Below are positions 24,631 through 33,508 of a DNA stretch of 64,000 bases, piece by piece (position 1 is the stretch's first letter; each line of letters starts with the position of its first letter). Source of the stretch: Nocardioides sp. GY 10113. GTDB taxonomy: Bacteria; Actinomycetota; Actinomycetes; Propionibacteriales; Nocardioidaceae. Where the stretch lies: assembly GCF_004919105.1 (NCBI RefSeq), contig NZ_STGK01000006.1, forward strand, positions 212,988 to 276,987, read 5' to 3'. Made by a program: the position numbers and the translations under genes. A model generated the notes under the pieces. The model was given only the letters and a program-made list of their open reading frames with translations. It did not search any database and was not told the DNA's origin.

Positions 24631-25917
24631 TCAGAGGTACGGCGACGGGTCGACCGGGTTGCCGTTCTTGAGCACAGTGAAGTGCAGGTGGCAGCCGGTG
24701 GACCAGCCGGTGGTGCCGGTGCGCGCGATCACCTGGCCGCGGGAGACGCGCGCCCCCACGCCGACGTCGTAGCTGCTGAGGTGGTTGTAGACCAGCGTGA
24801 TCGACGCGCCGTTCACCCGGCCGATCGCCAGGTAGAGGCGGTTGCCGTAGACCTGGTCGTAGTACTCGTTGATCACGGTGCCCGACGCGCCCGCCCAGGC
24901 CGACGAACCGCAGGGGGAGGCGAAGTCGGTGCCGTTGTGCAGGCTGTAGTAGCCGTAGATCGGGTGCACCCGGTAGCCGAACGGGGAGGTGACGCGGCCG
25001 CTCGCCGGAGGGTGCAGCAGGCCCCCGGTGGAGCCGTTGTAGCTGCCGGACTGCTGCCGGGACGCCTCGATGATCTGCTGCTTGATCCGCTCCTCGCGCT
25101 TCTCCAGGCGTTGGAGCGCCGCGCGGTCGCGCTCGCGGGCGCGCACGGCCGACCGGCGGGCGGTGCCGGCCCGTGAGACGAGGACCCGGACCTGCTTCTT
25201 GGTGTCTCGGGCGCGGCCGACGAGCGTCCGCACCTGCTCGACGTTCTGCTGCGCCGCCTTCCGGCTGGCGGCCACCGCGTCGCGGGCCTCGCGCACCTCG
25301 TCGCGGTGCAGCTCCAGGGCCTCCTCCGCCGCGACCAGACCGTCGAGGATGTGCGCCTCCCGGCCGACCACCACCGCGTTGCCGGTCTCGTTGATCATGA
25401 TCTCCCGGACCGAGCCGGAGCTCAGGTAGCTGGAGACCATCGCCAGCTGCGGGTTGCCCCCGGTCGCGATGCCGATCGCGGTGCTGCGGGTCTGCTCGCG
25501 CTGGGCGGCGACGTCCTCGCGGGCCTGGCGGACCTCGGCGACCGCCTCCTCGAACCGGGCCTCCGCCCGTTCCAGGCGCTCGGCGAGCCGGTGGGCGAGG
25601 TCCCGCGCGTCGTCCAGCTCACCGCGCACCGACTCCAGCTCGGTGCGCGCGGAGCGCAGCCGGCTGGTGGCCTGCTCCAGGCGGCGGGTGAGCCGGGCGA
25701 CGGCCCGGCTCGACTCGTGCAGGTCGTCGTGGGCCTGGTGGATCTGCCCCTGGACCTGCTTCTGCTGCTTCTTCAGCTGACCGGTGTCGTCGGCGTGCGC
25801 GGTCGGGCCGGACAGCGAGGCGGCGGCGAGGGCCACGGCCAGGGACGCGCCGGCGTACCGGGCAGGACTGCGACGGACGGCAGGACCGGACCGCCGAGCG
25901 CTGGGGAAGAAGCGCAC
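24631..25917 (-). CDS. Secreted coiled-coil M23 endopeptidase (probable FtsEX-activated hydrolase)
   Basis: A 428-residue peptidoglycan hydrolase. A signal peptide (SLAVALAAASLSGPTAHA) precedes a long Ala/Arg/Glu-rich coiled coil (about 45-290), and the LytM/M23 domain occupies about 310-425. The zinc-site residues are visible: His and Asp in LHNGTDFASPCG, and HLHF near the C-terminus. The plan of signal, coiled coil and hydrolase is that of EnvC and PcsB, whose coiled coils are bound and switched by FtsX. The gene follows ftsX by 55 nt in the same direction, supporting the same relationship (inference). The start is the ATG at 25915-25917. The gene product should act at the septum. Confidence 0.92.
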   Translation of the reverse strand: MRFFPSARRSGPAVRRSPARYAGASLAVALAAASLSGPTAHADDTGQLKKQQKQVQGQIHQAHDDLHESSRAVARLTRRLEQATSRLRSARTELESVRGELDDARDLAHRLAERLERAEARFEEAVAEVRQAREDVAAQREQTRSTAIGIATGGNPQLAMVSSYLSSGSVREIMINETGNAVVVGREAHILDGLVAAEEALELHRDEVREARDAVAASRKAAQQNVEQVRTLVGRARDTKKQVRVLVSRAGTARRSAVRARERDRAALQRLEKREERIKQQIIEASRQQSGSYNGSTGGLLHPPASGRVTSPFGYRVHPIYGYYSLHNGTDFASPCGSSAWAGASGTVINEYYDQVYGNRLYLAIGRVNGASITLVYNHLSSYDVGVGARVSRGQVIARTGTTGWSTGCHLHFTVLKNGNPVDPSPYL

Positions 25918-25972
25918 GATCTGACCTTCGGTGTTCGGGGAAGAGAACGCCTGAGACCGTAGCCGGCGGGGG

Positions 25973-26908
25973 TCAGACTTTGATGTATTTGCGGGTCAGC
26001 AGGAGTGTCGGAATCACCGTCAGCGCGGGGCCGAGCAGGGCGATGCCCGGGGGCCACAGGCCGATCATCGCCTGCGTCCAGTCGTTCCAGTCGATCCACG
26101 GCAGGAACGTGACGATCTCGGCCATCCCGGTCTCGATCGCGAAGTACTGGAAGCCCGCCAGGGCCGCTCCGGCCAGCGCCACGCCGACCGCGGCGGTGAC
26201 CAGCGCCTCGAGGAGGAACGGGAGCGTGATGTAGAGGGTGGAGGCACCGACCAGTCGCATGATCGCGATCTCGCGGCGCCGGGCCAGCGCAGCCAGCCGG
26301 ATGGTGTTGGCGACCAGCAGCAGCGCGGCCAGCAGCAGCACGCCGGATCCGATCCAGGACCCCACCCGGAGCGCCTGCATGATGCCGAAGATCTGGCCGA
26401 GCGCCTCGCGCTGGTCCTTGATGGAGGAGACGCCGTCGAGGCCCTGCACGGCGCTGATCACGCCGTCGGCCTTGGTCGGGTCGGCCAGCGTCACCCAGTA
26501 CGCCGCCGGCCAGTTGTCGACCGTGACCACGGGGTTGGGGCCGGCGAAGACCTCCGCCGGCAGGATCTCCTTGGCCTTGTCGTAGCCCTCCTCCTTGCTC
26601 TGGAAGTCGAAGGAGGCGACCTCGGGGCTGTCGTCGAACGCGCCCTCGATCCGGTCCCGCTGGGCGTCGGTGACCTCGCCACCGGCGCAGTTGGGGTTCT
26701 TGGACGGGTCGTTCTCGGTGCAGAGGTTGACCAGGATCTGCAGCTCGCTGCCGAGGGTGTCCTCGGTGAGGGCGGCCTGGCGCTGCAGCATGATCCCGGT
26801 GCCCGCGAGCGCGAGGGAGACGAAGAGCGTCAGCACCACGGCCAGGTGCATCGTCAGGTTGCGACGCAGACCGTTGCTGAGCTCGGTGAAGACATAGCGC
26901 AACTGCAT
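25973..26908 (-). CDS. ftsX: Cell division protein FtsX
   Basis: A 311-residue membrane subunit of the FtsEX divisome ABC complex. It has one N-terminal helix (about 22-42, in MHLAVVLTLFVSLALAGTG), an extracellular domain of about 120 residues (with CTEND and a second Cys in NPNCAGGE), then three helices at about 180-205, 225-250 and 280-303. RREIAIMRLVGAST is the conserved FtsX cytoplasmic motif. The start ATG at 26906-26908 is preceded by GGGAGG. It lies between ftsE and the M23 gene, both on the same strand. With FtsE it transmits ATP-driven conformational change to an extracellular peptidoglycan hydrolase. Confidence 0.95.
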   Translation of the reverse strand: MQLRYVFTELSNGLRRNLTMHLAVVLTLFVSLALAGTGIMLQRQAALTEDTLGSELQILVNLCTENDPSKNPNCAGGEVTDAQRDRIEGAFDDSPEVASFDFQSKEEGYDKAKEILPAEVFAGPNPVVTVDNWPAAYWVTLADPTKADGVISAVQGLDGVSSIKDQREALGQIFGIMQALRVGSWIGSGVLLLAALLLVANTIRLAALARRREIAIMRLVGASTLYITLPFLLEALVTAAVGVALAGAALAGFQYFAIETGMAEIVTFLPWIDWNDWTQAMIGLWPPGIALLGPALTVIPTLLLTRKYIKV

Positions 26909-26963
26909 GGGAGGGAGTGTCTCCTGGGTGTCCGTGCCGGCGGTGCTGGGTGGGCGGGGCTGA

Positions 26964-27653
26964 TCAGTGCTGGAAGCCGTAGCTTCCCGAGGCCTCGTCG
27001 CGGACCACGCGGCCGTGGTCCAGCTCGATCACCCGCTTGCGGTACTGGTCGACGATGCCGTGGTCGTGGGTCGCCATGACCACGGTCGTGCCGGTCCCGT
27101 TGATGTCGTCGAGCAGGCTCATGATCCCGACCGAGGTGGTCGGGTCCAGGTTGCCGGTCGGCTCGTCGGCGATCAGGATCATCGGCCGGTTGACGAACGC
27201 GCGGGCGACGGCGACGCGCTGCTGCTCGCCGCCGGAGAGCTCGTCGGGCATCCGCTCGGACTTGTCCTTGAGGCCGACCAGCTCGAGGGTCTCGGGGACC
27301 ACCCGGTTGATCTCCTTGCGGGACTTGCCGATCACCTGCAGCGCGAACGCCACGTTCTCGGCGACGGTCTTGTTGGGCAGCAGCCGGAAGTCCTGGAAGA
27401 CGGTGCCGACCTGTCGGCGCAGCCGCGGCACCTTCCAGCCGGCCATCCGGTTGATCTCCTTGCCGGCGACGTAGAGGCGCCCGCTGGTCGGCCGGACCTC
27501 GCGCAGCACCAGCCGCAGAGCGGTCGACTTGCCCGAGCCGGAGCTGCCGACCAGGTAGACGAACTCGCCCTTGTCGATGTCGATCGTCACCTGGTCCAGG
27601 GCCGGCGCACCGGGGCCCGGGTACCGCTTGGTGACCTTCTCGAAGCGAATCAC
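26964..27653 (-). CDS. ftsE: Cell division ATP-binding protein FtsE
   Basis: A 229-residue ABC ATPase of the FtsE type. It has [13 protein letters not shown], Walker [10 protein letters not shown] (about 36-44), the Q-loop [13 protein letters not shown], the signature [15 protein letters not shown], Walker [14 protein letters not shown] and the switch His in MATHDHGI. It has the short length of FtsE and lacks the regulatory C-terminal domains of metabolite importers. It is encoded 55 nt ahead of ftsX. The promoter should lie in the 143-nt gap to the divergent gene at 27797. Confidence 0.95.
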   Translation of the reverse strand: MIRFEKVTKRYPGPGAPALDQVTIDIDKGEFVYLVGSSGSGKSTALRLVLREVRPTSGRLYVAGKEINRMAGWKVPRLRRQVGTVFQDFRLLPNKTVAENVAFALQVIGKSRKEINRVVPETLELVGLKDKSERMPDELSGGEQQRVAVARAFVNRPMILIADEPTGNLDPTTSVGIMSLLDDINGTGTTVVMATHDHGIVDQYRKRVIELDHGRVVRDEASGSYGFQH

Positions 27654-27796
27654 CGGTCAGACGGTACGCGACCGATGGGAATCGGTGGGAAATGCCCCGG
27701 TGAGCCGGTGCGTCGCGGCGAGCGCGCCCCTGGGTGTCGCGTGGTAGGTCACCATCGGTGGATCCGGGCTGGGAGGCAGGTCCTAAGGTTCCTACC

Positions 27797-28417
27797 GTGC
27801 CCACGGTCCTGCGGGCGCTGCTGCTCGCAGTGCTGCTCACGTTCGTCCCGGTGGCCGTGGGCGTCCTCCTGGCCGGCGGCCCGACCGCCCCCGCGCCTCC
27901 CCCGCCGGCGTACACCGGCACGGACCTGGCCGACTACGACGCCACCGCGGTCGCGGTGGCGCGCGCCGACTTCTGCTCGCGGATCGTCGCCGAGGCGGTC
28001 ACCGAGGCGCTCGGCAAGGAGGCCGGCAAGGCGTCCGCGTACGCGAACGGCGACCGGGTGCAGGTCGACGGCAGCCGCGACGTGGTGCACGAGTACGGCT
28101 GCAGCTACCGCGCCGGCCGCGGCCGGGCCGAGGGCTGGGTGTTCGCTCCCCCGGTCACCGCGGCCCGGGCGCGGGAGCTGGCCAGCGCCCGTCCCGGCGA
28201 CGGCTGCCGGCGGGTCGCGGACGCGCCGGCGTTGGGCGGGCCCAGCAGCGCCGTGCTGTGCCCGGGCGAGTCGGCCACCCTCACCTACGCCGGCCTGATC
28301 GGCGACGCCTGGCTGACCTGCCGGCTCACCCTCCCCGGCAGTACGCCGGAGCAGGAGCTGACGCAGCGCGCCGGACGGTGGTGCGTGGCCGTCGCGAAGG
28401 CCGCCGCCGTCTCCTGA
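27797..28417 (+). CDS. Membrane-anchored hypothetical protein
   Basis: A 206-residue protein not assigned to a family. It starts PTVLRALLLAVLLTFVPVAVGVL, a single N-terminal transmembrane or signal-anchor helix, followed by a Pro-rich linker. An external domain of about 150 residues contains six Cys residues (DFC, YGC, DGC, VLC, LTC and RWC), probably disulfide-bonded in pairs. It ends WCVAVAKAAAVS. The start GTG at 27797 sits 9 nt after AAGG; the frame stays open upstream, but that part looks non-coding. The gene is divergent from ftsE. The stop codon lies in a 15-bp tandem duplication. Confidence 0.65.
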   Translation: MPTVLRALLLAVLLTFVPVAVGVLLAGGPTAPAPPPPAYTGTDLADYDATAVAVARADFCSRIVAEAVTEALGKEAGKASAYANGDRVQVDGSRDVVHEYGCSYRAGRGRAEGWVFAPPVTAARARELASARPGDGCRRVADAPALGGPSSAVLCPGESATLTYAGLIGDAWLTCRLTLPGSTPEQELTQRAGRWCVAVAKAAAVS

Positions 28418-28435
28418 CCGGCCGTCTCCTGACCG
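28406..28435. repeat. 15-bp tandem duplication covering a stop codon
   Basis: Two exact copies of GCCGTCTCCTGACCG in a row. The first contains the TGA of the hypothetical membrane protein gene, so a second TGA follows in the same frame 15 nt later. Confidence 0.85.
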
Positions 28436-28436
28436 G

Positions 28437-28450
28437 TCCTGCCGGCAGGA
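28437..28450. terminator. Palindrome between convergent genes
   Basis: TCCTGCCGGCAGGA is a perfect 14-bp palindrome directly between the stops of the plus-strand membrane protein gene and the minus-strand M15 gene. It may serve as a shared terminator, but it has no loop and the call is weak. Confidence 0.35.
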
Positions 28451-29830
28451 TCAGTGGCAGACCGCGTCGGCACAGCCGCGCGGGACGAGCCGACGGCCGG
28501 CCACGGCCGCGTCGAAGTGGTGGAGGTCGCCCAGCCCGTAGGTCCAGCGCAACCCGTTCCGGGCCATCACCCGGACCACCGCGTGGCCGCGGGAGCGCCA
28601 CGCGACCCGCGGGTCGGAGCGGGTCAGCCACCACCGGTTCGGGTGGACGCCCTGCTGCGACCGGTAGGGGTTCTCCCAGGGGTTGACGTCGAGCGAGCGA
28701 CCGTCGGCGTGCGGCGACCGCACGCCCGGGCGCCCGACGACGTCGCGGCAGTTGAACGCGGAGGTGTTGCCGGCGGCCATCGAGGCGTAGTCGTCGGCGC
28801 CCCGCAGCCGCTGGGACCAGCCGAAGCGGTCCACGCGGTACATCGAGCGGATCGGCAGCTGGCGCCGGTACATCGCGGCGAGGGCGTCCGCCATCTGCGC
28901 GATCGCCTCCGCCGCGGCGACCAGCTCGCCGCGGTAGCGATAGCCGTCGTAGCCCCAGTAGTTGATCCGCAGCAGCCGCAGTCCGGCACGCCCGACCGGG
29001 CACCCCCGGTGCCAGCTGTTCCCCCTCATCTGTCGCCACACGCCACGCGGGATGGGGGTGATCGTCGGCCGCGCGCCGGCGCCGACCGCGCGTGCCTGGC
29101 GGGGCAGCGCGACCCGGGGCTCGGGGGCGGCGCGGGGCAGCGACACCGGTGTCCCCGGCGGCAGGTTCTCCAGCGCGTGCACGGCGCTGCGGGCACCGGT
29201 GGCCCAGGGCAGCGCGTCCGCGACGACCCGCCATCGGCTGTCGGTGCGCGGCGCGACGCGGAACCCGACCTCGCCGTCGGCGCCGGTACGGCGGCTGCGG
29301 ACCGTGTGCCACCCGCCGCCGCGACGCTGCTGCAGCCGGACCGGACCCGCCACGGGAAGGCGCGCGGCCCGCCAGCGCGCGGTCAGGGTCGCGCTGGTCT
29401 CGTCGACGACCGTCGCCGGCCCGGTCAGCCGCAGCCGGCTCACGGCACGCCGCAACGCCAGGTAGAGGGTGACCGAGGCGGCGTCGTGCTCCGCGTCGCC
29501 GTCGTACCGGGCGCGGACGCGGTTGTCGGCGGGCCGGGTCGCCAGGGTGACCTCGAGCACTGCCGCACCGTCGGCGTCGGTGGTGACCACCGCCAACGGG
29601 GCCCAGGAGCCGGAGGTGCGGCGCTCGACCGTGAGGTCGGCACCGGGCACCGGCAGGCCGTCACCGGTCAGCGTCAGCGTGACGGGCGCGGCGGTGCCGG
29701 CGACGGCTGCGGGCGCGGCCGCGGTCAGCTCCGTGGGCCCTCCCGCGTACGTCTCGGCGGCCGCGGGAACCAGCAGGCCGGCAGCGACCAGCAGGGTCAA
29801 CAGTCCGGCGACCACCCCGTAGCTCCGCAT
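28451..29830 (-). CDS. Secreted M15 peptidase (D-Ala-D-Ala carboxypeptidase-like) with Ig-like domains
   Basis: A 459-residue exported protein. The signal peptide (VVAGLLTLLVAAGLLVPAAAE) is followed by two Ig-like beta-sandwiches (about 30-120 and 125-215). A catalytic domain at about 290-459 contains SPHADGRSLDVNPWENPY, the SxHxxGxAxD-type zinc motif of M15 peptidases, and HHFD near the C-terminus with the third ligand. Two Cys (FNCRDVV and GCADAVCH) probably bridge. The enzyme is expected to trim peptide stems in the wall (L,D- or D,D-carboxypeptidase). The ATG at 29828-29830 has GGGAGG just upstream. The C-terminal part of the gene is convergent with the membrane protein gene. Confidence 0.85.
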   Translation of the reverse strand: MRSYGVVAGLLTLLVAAGLLVPAAAETYAGGPTELTAAAPAAVAGTAAPVTLTLTGDGLPVPGADLTVERRTSGSWAPLAVVTTDADGAAVLEVTLATRPADNRVRARYDGDAEHDAASVTLYLALRRAVSRLRLTGPATVVDETSATLTARWRAARLPVAGPVRLQQRRGGGWHTVRSRRTGADGEVGFRVAPRTDSRWRVVADALPWATGARSAVHALENLPPGTPVSLPRAAPEPRVALPRQARAVGAGARPTITPIPRGVWRQMRGNSWHRGCPVGRAGLRLLRINYWGYDGYRYRGELVAAAEAIAQMADALAAMYRRQLPIRSMYRVDRFGWSQRLRGADDYASMAAGNTSAFNCRDVVGRPGVRSPHADGRSLDVNPWENPYRSQQGVHPNRWWLTRSDPRVAWRSRGHAVVRVMARNGLRWTYGLGDLHHFDAAVAGRRLVPRGCADAVCH

Positions 29831-29953
29831 GCCTCCCACCTCACGTCCGGCCGAGTCCGGCGGGAGCAGCCTGCCAGTCGGCGCGCGCCGACCGGCGGCG
29901 GCGCGCCAGGGCGCCGCCATCCTGCGGCAGCCGCGTGGGTCAGCCGACGGGCG

Positions 29954-31072
29954 TCAGTTGGCCTCGGCCTGCTCGGCGCCGCGGCGCCAGCGGATGCCCG
30001 CCTCGAGGAACCCGTCGATGTCGCCGTCGAAGACCGCCTGCGGGTTGCCGGTCTCGTGGCCGGTGCGCAGGTCCTTGACGATCTGGTACGGGTTGAGCAC
30101 GTAGTTGCGCATCTGGTCGCCCCAGCTGGCGGCCACGTCGCCCTTGAGGTCCTTCTTCAGCGCCGCCTCCTCGGCCTTCTTCTTGGCGAGGAGCTTGGCC
30201 TTGAGCACGATCATCGCCGCCGCCTTGTTCTGCAGCTGGCTCTTCTCGTTCTGGCAGGAGACGACGATGCCGGTGGGCAGGTGCGTGAGGCGGACCGCCG
30301 AGTCGGTGGTGTTGACCGACTGGCCGCCGGGGCCACCCGAGCGGAAGACGTCGGTGCGGATCTCGTTCTCGTCGACCTCGATCTCGTCGGTCTGCTCGAG
30401 CTGCGGCACGACCTCGACCGCGGCGAACGACGTCTGCCGCCGGCCCTGGTTGTCGAACGGGCTGATCCGGACCAGGCGGTGGGTGCCGACCTCGACCGAG
30501 AGGGTGCCGTAGGCGTAGGGCGCGTGGATCGCGAACTCGGCCGACTTGATGCCGGCCTCCTCGGCGTAGGAGACGTCGAAGACCTCGACGGGGTACTTGT
30601 TGCGCTCGGCCCAGCGGGTGTACATCCGCATCAGGGTCTCGGCGAAGTCCGCTGCGTCGACGCCGCCGGCGCCGGAGCGGATGGTCACGATGGCCTCGCG
30701 CTCGTCGTACTCGCCCGAGAGCAGGGTGCGGACCTCGAGCGCCTCGACGTCCTTCTTGACCCGGGTCAGCTCGGCGTCGGCCTCGGCGAGGGTGTCGGCG
30801 TCGGCCTCCTCGGCGGCCAGCTCGGCGAGCACGCCGAGGTCGTCGATGCGGCCCTGGAGGGTGCGGAACCGCTCGAGCTGCCCCTGCAGGGCGGAGAGCT
30901 TCCCGGTCACCTTGGTCGCGTTGGCCTGGTCGTCCCACAGGTCGGGCGCTGCCACCTGCTGCTCGAGGTCGGCGATGTCAGCCTCCATCTTCGACAGGTC
31001 CAGGACCTGCTCGATGGTGTGCATCGTCGCAGTCAGCTGCTTGATCTCGGCGTCGAAGTCGGTGGCTGCCAC
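29954..31072 (-). CDS. prfB: Peptide chain release factor 2
   Basis: A 372-residue class I release factor for UGA/UAA. The codon-recognition tripeptide SPF is visible in [16 protein letters not shown], and the catalytic GGQ in [10 protein letters not shown] with the usual [14 protein letters not shown] following. Domain 1 is helical (1-110). The gene is read in one uninterrupted frame: the programmed frameshift that regulates prfB in many bacteria is absent. The start GTG at 31070-31072 (reading [10 protein letters not shown]) lacks a clear Shine-Dalgarno sequence. The frame is open upstream, so the start is the least certain point. It heads the ftsEX-smpB-ssrA block as in other actinobacteria. 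Confidence 0.95.
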   Translation of the reverse strand: MAATDFDAEIKQLTATMHTIEQVLDLSKMEADIADLEQQVAAPDLWDDQANATKVTGKLSALQGQLERFRTLQGRIDDLGVLAELAAEEADADTLAEADAELTRVKKDVEALEVRTLLSGEYDEREAIVTIRSGAGGVDAADFAETLMRMYTRWAERNKYPVEVFDVSYAEEAGIKSAEFAIHAPYAYGTLSVEVGTHRLVRISPFDNQGRRQTSFAAVEVVPQLEQTDEIEVDENEIRTDVFRSGGPGGQSVNTTDSAVRLTHLPTGIVVSCQNEKSQLQNKAAAMIVLKAKLLAKKKAEEAALKKDLKGDVAASWGDQMRNYVLNPYQIVKDLRTGHETGNPQAVFDGDIDGFLEAGIRWRRGAEQAEAN

Positions 31073-31160
31073 AAGGGGCAAGACTACGTCCCCGCAGGCC
31101 GCAGTGGCGAACCGCGCCCACCCGTGGCGGGGCGGAGTGCGGCGCGGAGGGCAGGGCGGG

Positions 31161-31748
31161 TCAGCTGCGCCCGAAGACCTGCGCGACCCACCAGATCCCC
31201 TGGTGGTCCTGCGCGGCACCGACCCCGATCAGCCGGTACTTCGGGTAGAGCATGTTGAAGCGGTGGCTCGGCGAGTGCATCCAGCCGCGCACGGCGCCCC
31301 GCGCGTCGGCGTACCCCATGGCCAGGTTCTCCCCCGCGCTCCACACCTTGCAGCGGCGCATGATCGGCTTCAGCGGCTGGTGCTCGAGGCGGTGGATCCG
31401 GGCGAGCCGGCGCGCCTGTCGCTGGGCGAACCGCTCCAGGCACCGCTGGCGCCGCAGCAGCGCCCGGCTGTGCTGCGCGCGCTTCTCGTTCGTGAGGGTG
31501 ACCACCGAGCTGGTGAGCTTCGGCGCCGTCTGGCCGGGGACGTCGGCCAGCGCCGTCGGCACCATCGTGGTGGTCACCCCACCGATGAGGACGGTCGAGA
31601 GCACGATGAACACTGCCAACGGCGCGGCAACCAGCAGGTGCAGCGGCGGATGGTGCCACCACCGCCTCACCCGCGCATCCGGCAGCGCGGCGTCCCGCGC
31701 CGTCTGGTGCGCAACCGCCTGCGTCGACAGCTCTTCTGTCAGCGTCAA
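31161..31748 (-). CDS. Membrane-anchored CAP-domain (SCP/PR-1-like) protein
   Basis: A 195-residue protein with a basic N-terminal region, a membrane anchor (about 36-60, [21 protein letters not shown]) and an external CAP domain at about 80-195. Motifs are LTNEKRAQH (helix 1), [28 protein letters not shown] and IGVGAAQ followed by WWVAQVFG. Two Cys (RRQRC and MRRC) may bridge. CAP proteins of bacteria are found in the envelope; their activity is mostly unknown. The TTG at 31746-31748 is preferred because GGGGAGG precedes it by 6 nt; a GTG 27 nt upstream is possible. Confidence 0.82.
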   Translation of the reverse strand: MTLTEELSTQAVAHQTARDAALPDARVRRWWHHPPLHLLVAAPLAVFIVLSTVLIGGVTTTMVPTALADVPGQTAPKLTSSVVTLTNEKRAQHSRALLRRQRCLERFAQRQARRLARIHRLEHQPLKPIMRRCKVWSAGENLAMGYADARGAVRGWMHSPSHRFNMLYPKYRLIGVGAAQDHQGIWWVAQVFGRS

Positions 31749-31899
31749 CCCGACCTCCCCCGGTGTCAGGCCCACCCGAGCGGGCCTGCCTTGAGTTCGG
31801 CGGCTGGAAAGTCGGACTCAAGGGCAGGGCGGAAGTTCGGGCCATCGTCCCGGCTGCGGGGGCCGAACGGTCAGTCGGCCACCCGGGCCGCCGGACCGG

Positions 31900-32352
31900 T
31901 CACGGTCCGGGCACCACGAGGTCGAGGTGCACCTCCGCCGACGCGGTCGAGGTCACCGCCGGACGCAGCGGCACGCCCGGCACGTGCAACGGCAGGTCCA
32001 CCGGCGCCGAGACCGTCACCAGCACCCGGTCGCCCTCGACCCGCACGGAGGCCACCAGGCCGGGGTGCTGCGCGTGGGCGCCGACGTCGCGCAGGTACTC
32101 CTCGACCGCACGGCGCGCCTGCGCCGGCGAGACCTCCAGGCTCCCCTCGCCGAGGCCGCCCCGGTAGACCGCGTCGCCCTGCGCCCCGAGGTCCGCCCCC
32201 TGCAGGGCCGCGCCGTCGGCGAGCGCGTCGAGCTCCTGGCGGCGCAGGTAGGCGACGCTGGCGTCGATCACCACGACCACCAGCACCAGCACGACCGTGA
32301 AGAAGGCGATGATCAGCGGCAGCGAGGAGCCGCGCTCGCTCCTCTCAGCCAC
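31900..32352 (-). CDS. TadE/TadG-like pilus assembly protein
   Basis: A 150-residue protein with an N-terminal prepilin-like segment: short basic head, RGSSLPLIIAFFTVVLVLVVVVIDASVAYLRRQ, then a globular part (35-150) with QELDALADGAALQGADLG, the pattern of secretory-neighbourhood TadE-like proteins. It is probably a minor pseudopilin or assembly factor of the Tad pilus. The GTG start at 32350-32352 overlaps the preceding TadE gene by 8 nt. It is the last gene of the Tad operon. Confidence 0.78.
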   Translation of the reverse strand: MAERSERGSSLPLIIAFFTVVLVLVVVVIDASVAYLRRQELDALADGAALQGADLGAQGDAVYRGGLGEGSLEVSPAQARRAVEEYLRDVGAHAQHPGLVASVRVEGDRVLVTVSAPVDLPLHVPGVPLRPAVTSTASAEVHLDLVVPGP

Positions 32353-32791
32353 CGTCGATCTCCCGGAACCGCCCGATCGGGACCGTGTGGGCCGAGTCCA
32401 GCCGGAACCGCGGCGTCCCGCCGCCGAAGACATCGGGGAACCCCGGCAGCTCCACCGTGGTCCTCACCCGGACCGTGACCACCGCCGTGCCGCTGTGACA
32501 GCTCGCGAGTCGCGGGGTGCAGTCGAACGAGAGCACCGGCTCCCCCTCGACCCCCTGGTCGGCCAGCGCCAGCCGCGCCGCGGCCCGGGCGCGCTCCTCG
32601 CCGACCTGGTCGTTCGGTGCCAGCGCGTAGGCGCGGGCCGCCGCGCGGGCGGCGCCGCTGGTGCCGAAGGCGCCGCGCTGGACGTCGAAGACCGCGAGGA
32701 CCAGCCACAGCAGCGGCAGCAGGAGCAGGATCCCGATCCAGGTGATCTCCACCAACGCGCTGCCCCGCTGGGACCGACCGGCCGGCCTCAC
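32345..32791 (-). CDS. TadE-family pseudopilin (second)
   Basis: A 148-residue protein. The leader QRGSALVEITWIGILLLLPLLWLVLAVFDVQ is a typical TadE N-terminus: a Gly-Ser-Ala cleavage region with Glu at +5 of the hydrophobic stretch, then a helix. The C-terminal part is a small globular domain with two Cys (DCTPRLASC). It starts at GTG 32789-32791, whose bases overlap the TGA of the upstream TadE gene. Tad systems often use two TadE-like minor pseudopilins as an initiation complex. Confidence 0.82.
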   Translation of the reverse strand: MRPAGRSQRGSALVEITWIGILLLLPLLWLVLAVFDVQRGAFGTSGAARAAARAYALAPNDQVGEERARAAARLALADQGVEGEPVLSFDCTPRLASCHSGTAVVTVRVRTTVELPGFPDVFGGGTPRFRLDSAHTVPIGRFREIDGG

Positions 32792-33207
32792 GACGTGCCC
32801 TCGCGGACCGCGTGCCCGGCGACGTCGAAGGCGACCGCGGGCCCGCCCAGGCCGAGCGCCGGCACCTCGGCGTGGACCACGATCTCGATCACCGGGGCGC
32901 CGTCGACCGTCGCGTAGCCCGGCGTCACCGCGGTCGCGAACCCGCCGACGCGCGCCGCCCGGACCTGCTCCCACGTCCGGGCCACCCCGTCGGCCGGGCC
33001 GCGGTCGGCGGTCGCCGCCAGCCGCGCACCCTCGGCCGCGGCGGCGGCCAGCGTGGCGCGCACGTGCAGCACGAGGGCCACCTGGACCAGGCCCAGGAAG
33101 ACGGGGACCAGCACGACGATCGCGAGCACGAAGTCGACGAGCGCACTGCCGCGCTCGGCGCGTCCGCGCGCGGCGCGTCCGCGCGCCGTACGGCGGTGCC
33201 GGGTCAT
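32788..33207 (-). CDS. TadE-family pseudopilin (first)
   Basis: A 139-residue TadE-like protein. A basic head with ERGSALVDFVLAIVVLVPVFLGLVQVALVLHVR gives the prepilin-type leader and single helix, followed by a 95-residue extracellular domain. It starts at the ATG 33205-33207, 34 nt after flp, and is coupled to the second TadE gene by a 4-nt overlap. It should help assemble the Flp pilus. Confidence 0.85.
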   Translation of the reverse strand: MTRHRRTARGRAARGRAERGSALVDFVLAIVVLVPVFLGLVQVALVLHVRATLAAAAAEGARLAATADRGPADGVARTWEQVRAARVGGFATAVTPGYATVDGAPVIEIVVHAEVPALGLGGPAVAFDVAGHAVREGTS

Positions 33208-33241
33208 CCCGGCGGCGGCTCCGGCCGCACGGGTCCGCCCC

Positions 33242-33451
33242 TCACTGGACCGAGCTCAGCGCGGACTGCAGCATCGCGGTGAGCTGCGGCTCGGCGAGCT
33301 TGAACAGACCCACGCCGACCCCGATCGTCATCACGGTGATCAGCACCCATCCGGGGACGTCCCCGCGCTGGCCGCGGCGCCTGCGCAGACGGGCGCCCAC
33401 TCGGGCGAGCGGACTGCTGAGCGGACGGGCGAGGGATGTGCGTCGATCCAT
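33242..33451 (-). CDS. Flp-type pilin (small, 69 residues)
   Basis: A short basic protein with a prepilin-like arrangement: a long Arg-rich head, then RGDVPGWVLITVMTIGVGVGLFKLAEPQLTAML, with Gly at the probable peptidase site and one hydrophobic helix. It resembles the Flp major pilin and the DUF4244-type proteins found at this position in actinobacterial Tad loci. The start ATG at 33449-33451 has GGAAGGAACC upstream, a strong ribosome-binding site that fits high expression of a structural pilin. Confidence 0.75.
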   Translation of the reverse strand: MDRRTSLARPLSSPLARVGARLRRRRGQRGDVPGWVLITVMTIGVGVGLFKLAEPQLTAMLQSALSSVQ

Positions 33452-33508
33452 GGTGGTTCCTTCCGGTGGGAGCGGCGCCCGACGCGACCCCGCGCCGGGC
33501 GAGAAGGG

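Noticed and set aside
29954..31219. Upstream extension of prfB to 31219
   Set aside because: The extra 49 residues are Arg/Pro-rich and unlike RF2. The homologous sequence starts near [10 protein letters not shown].
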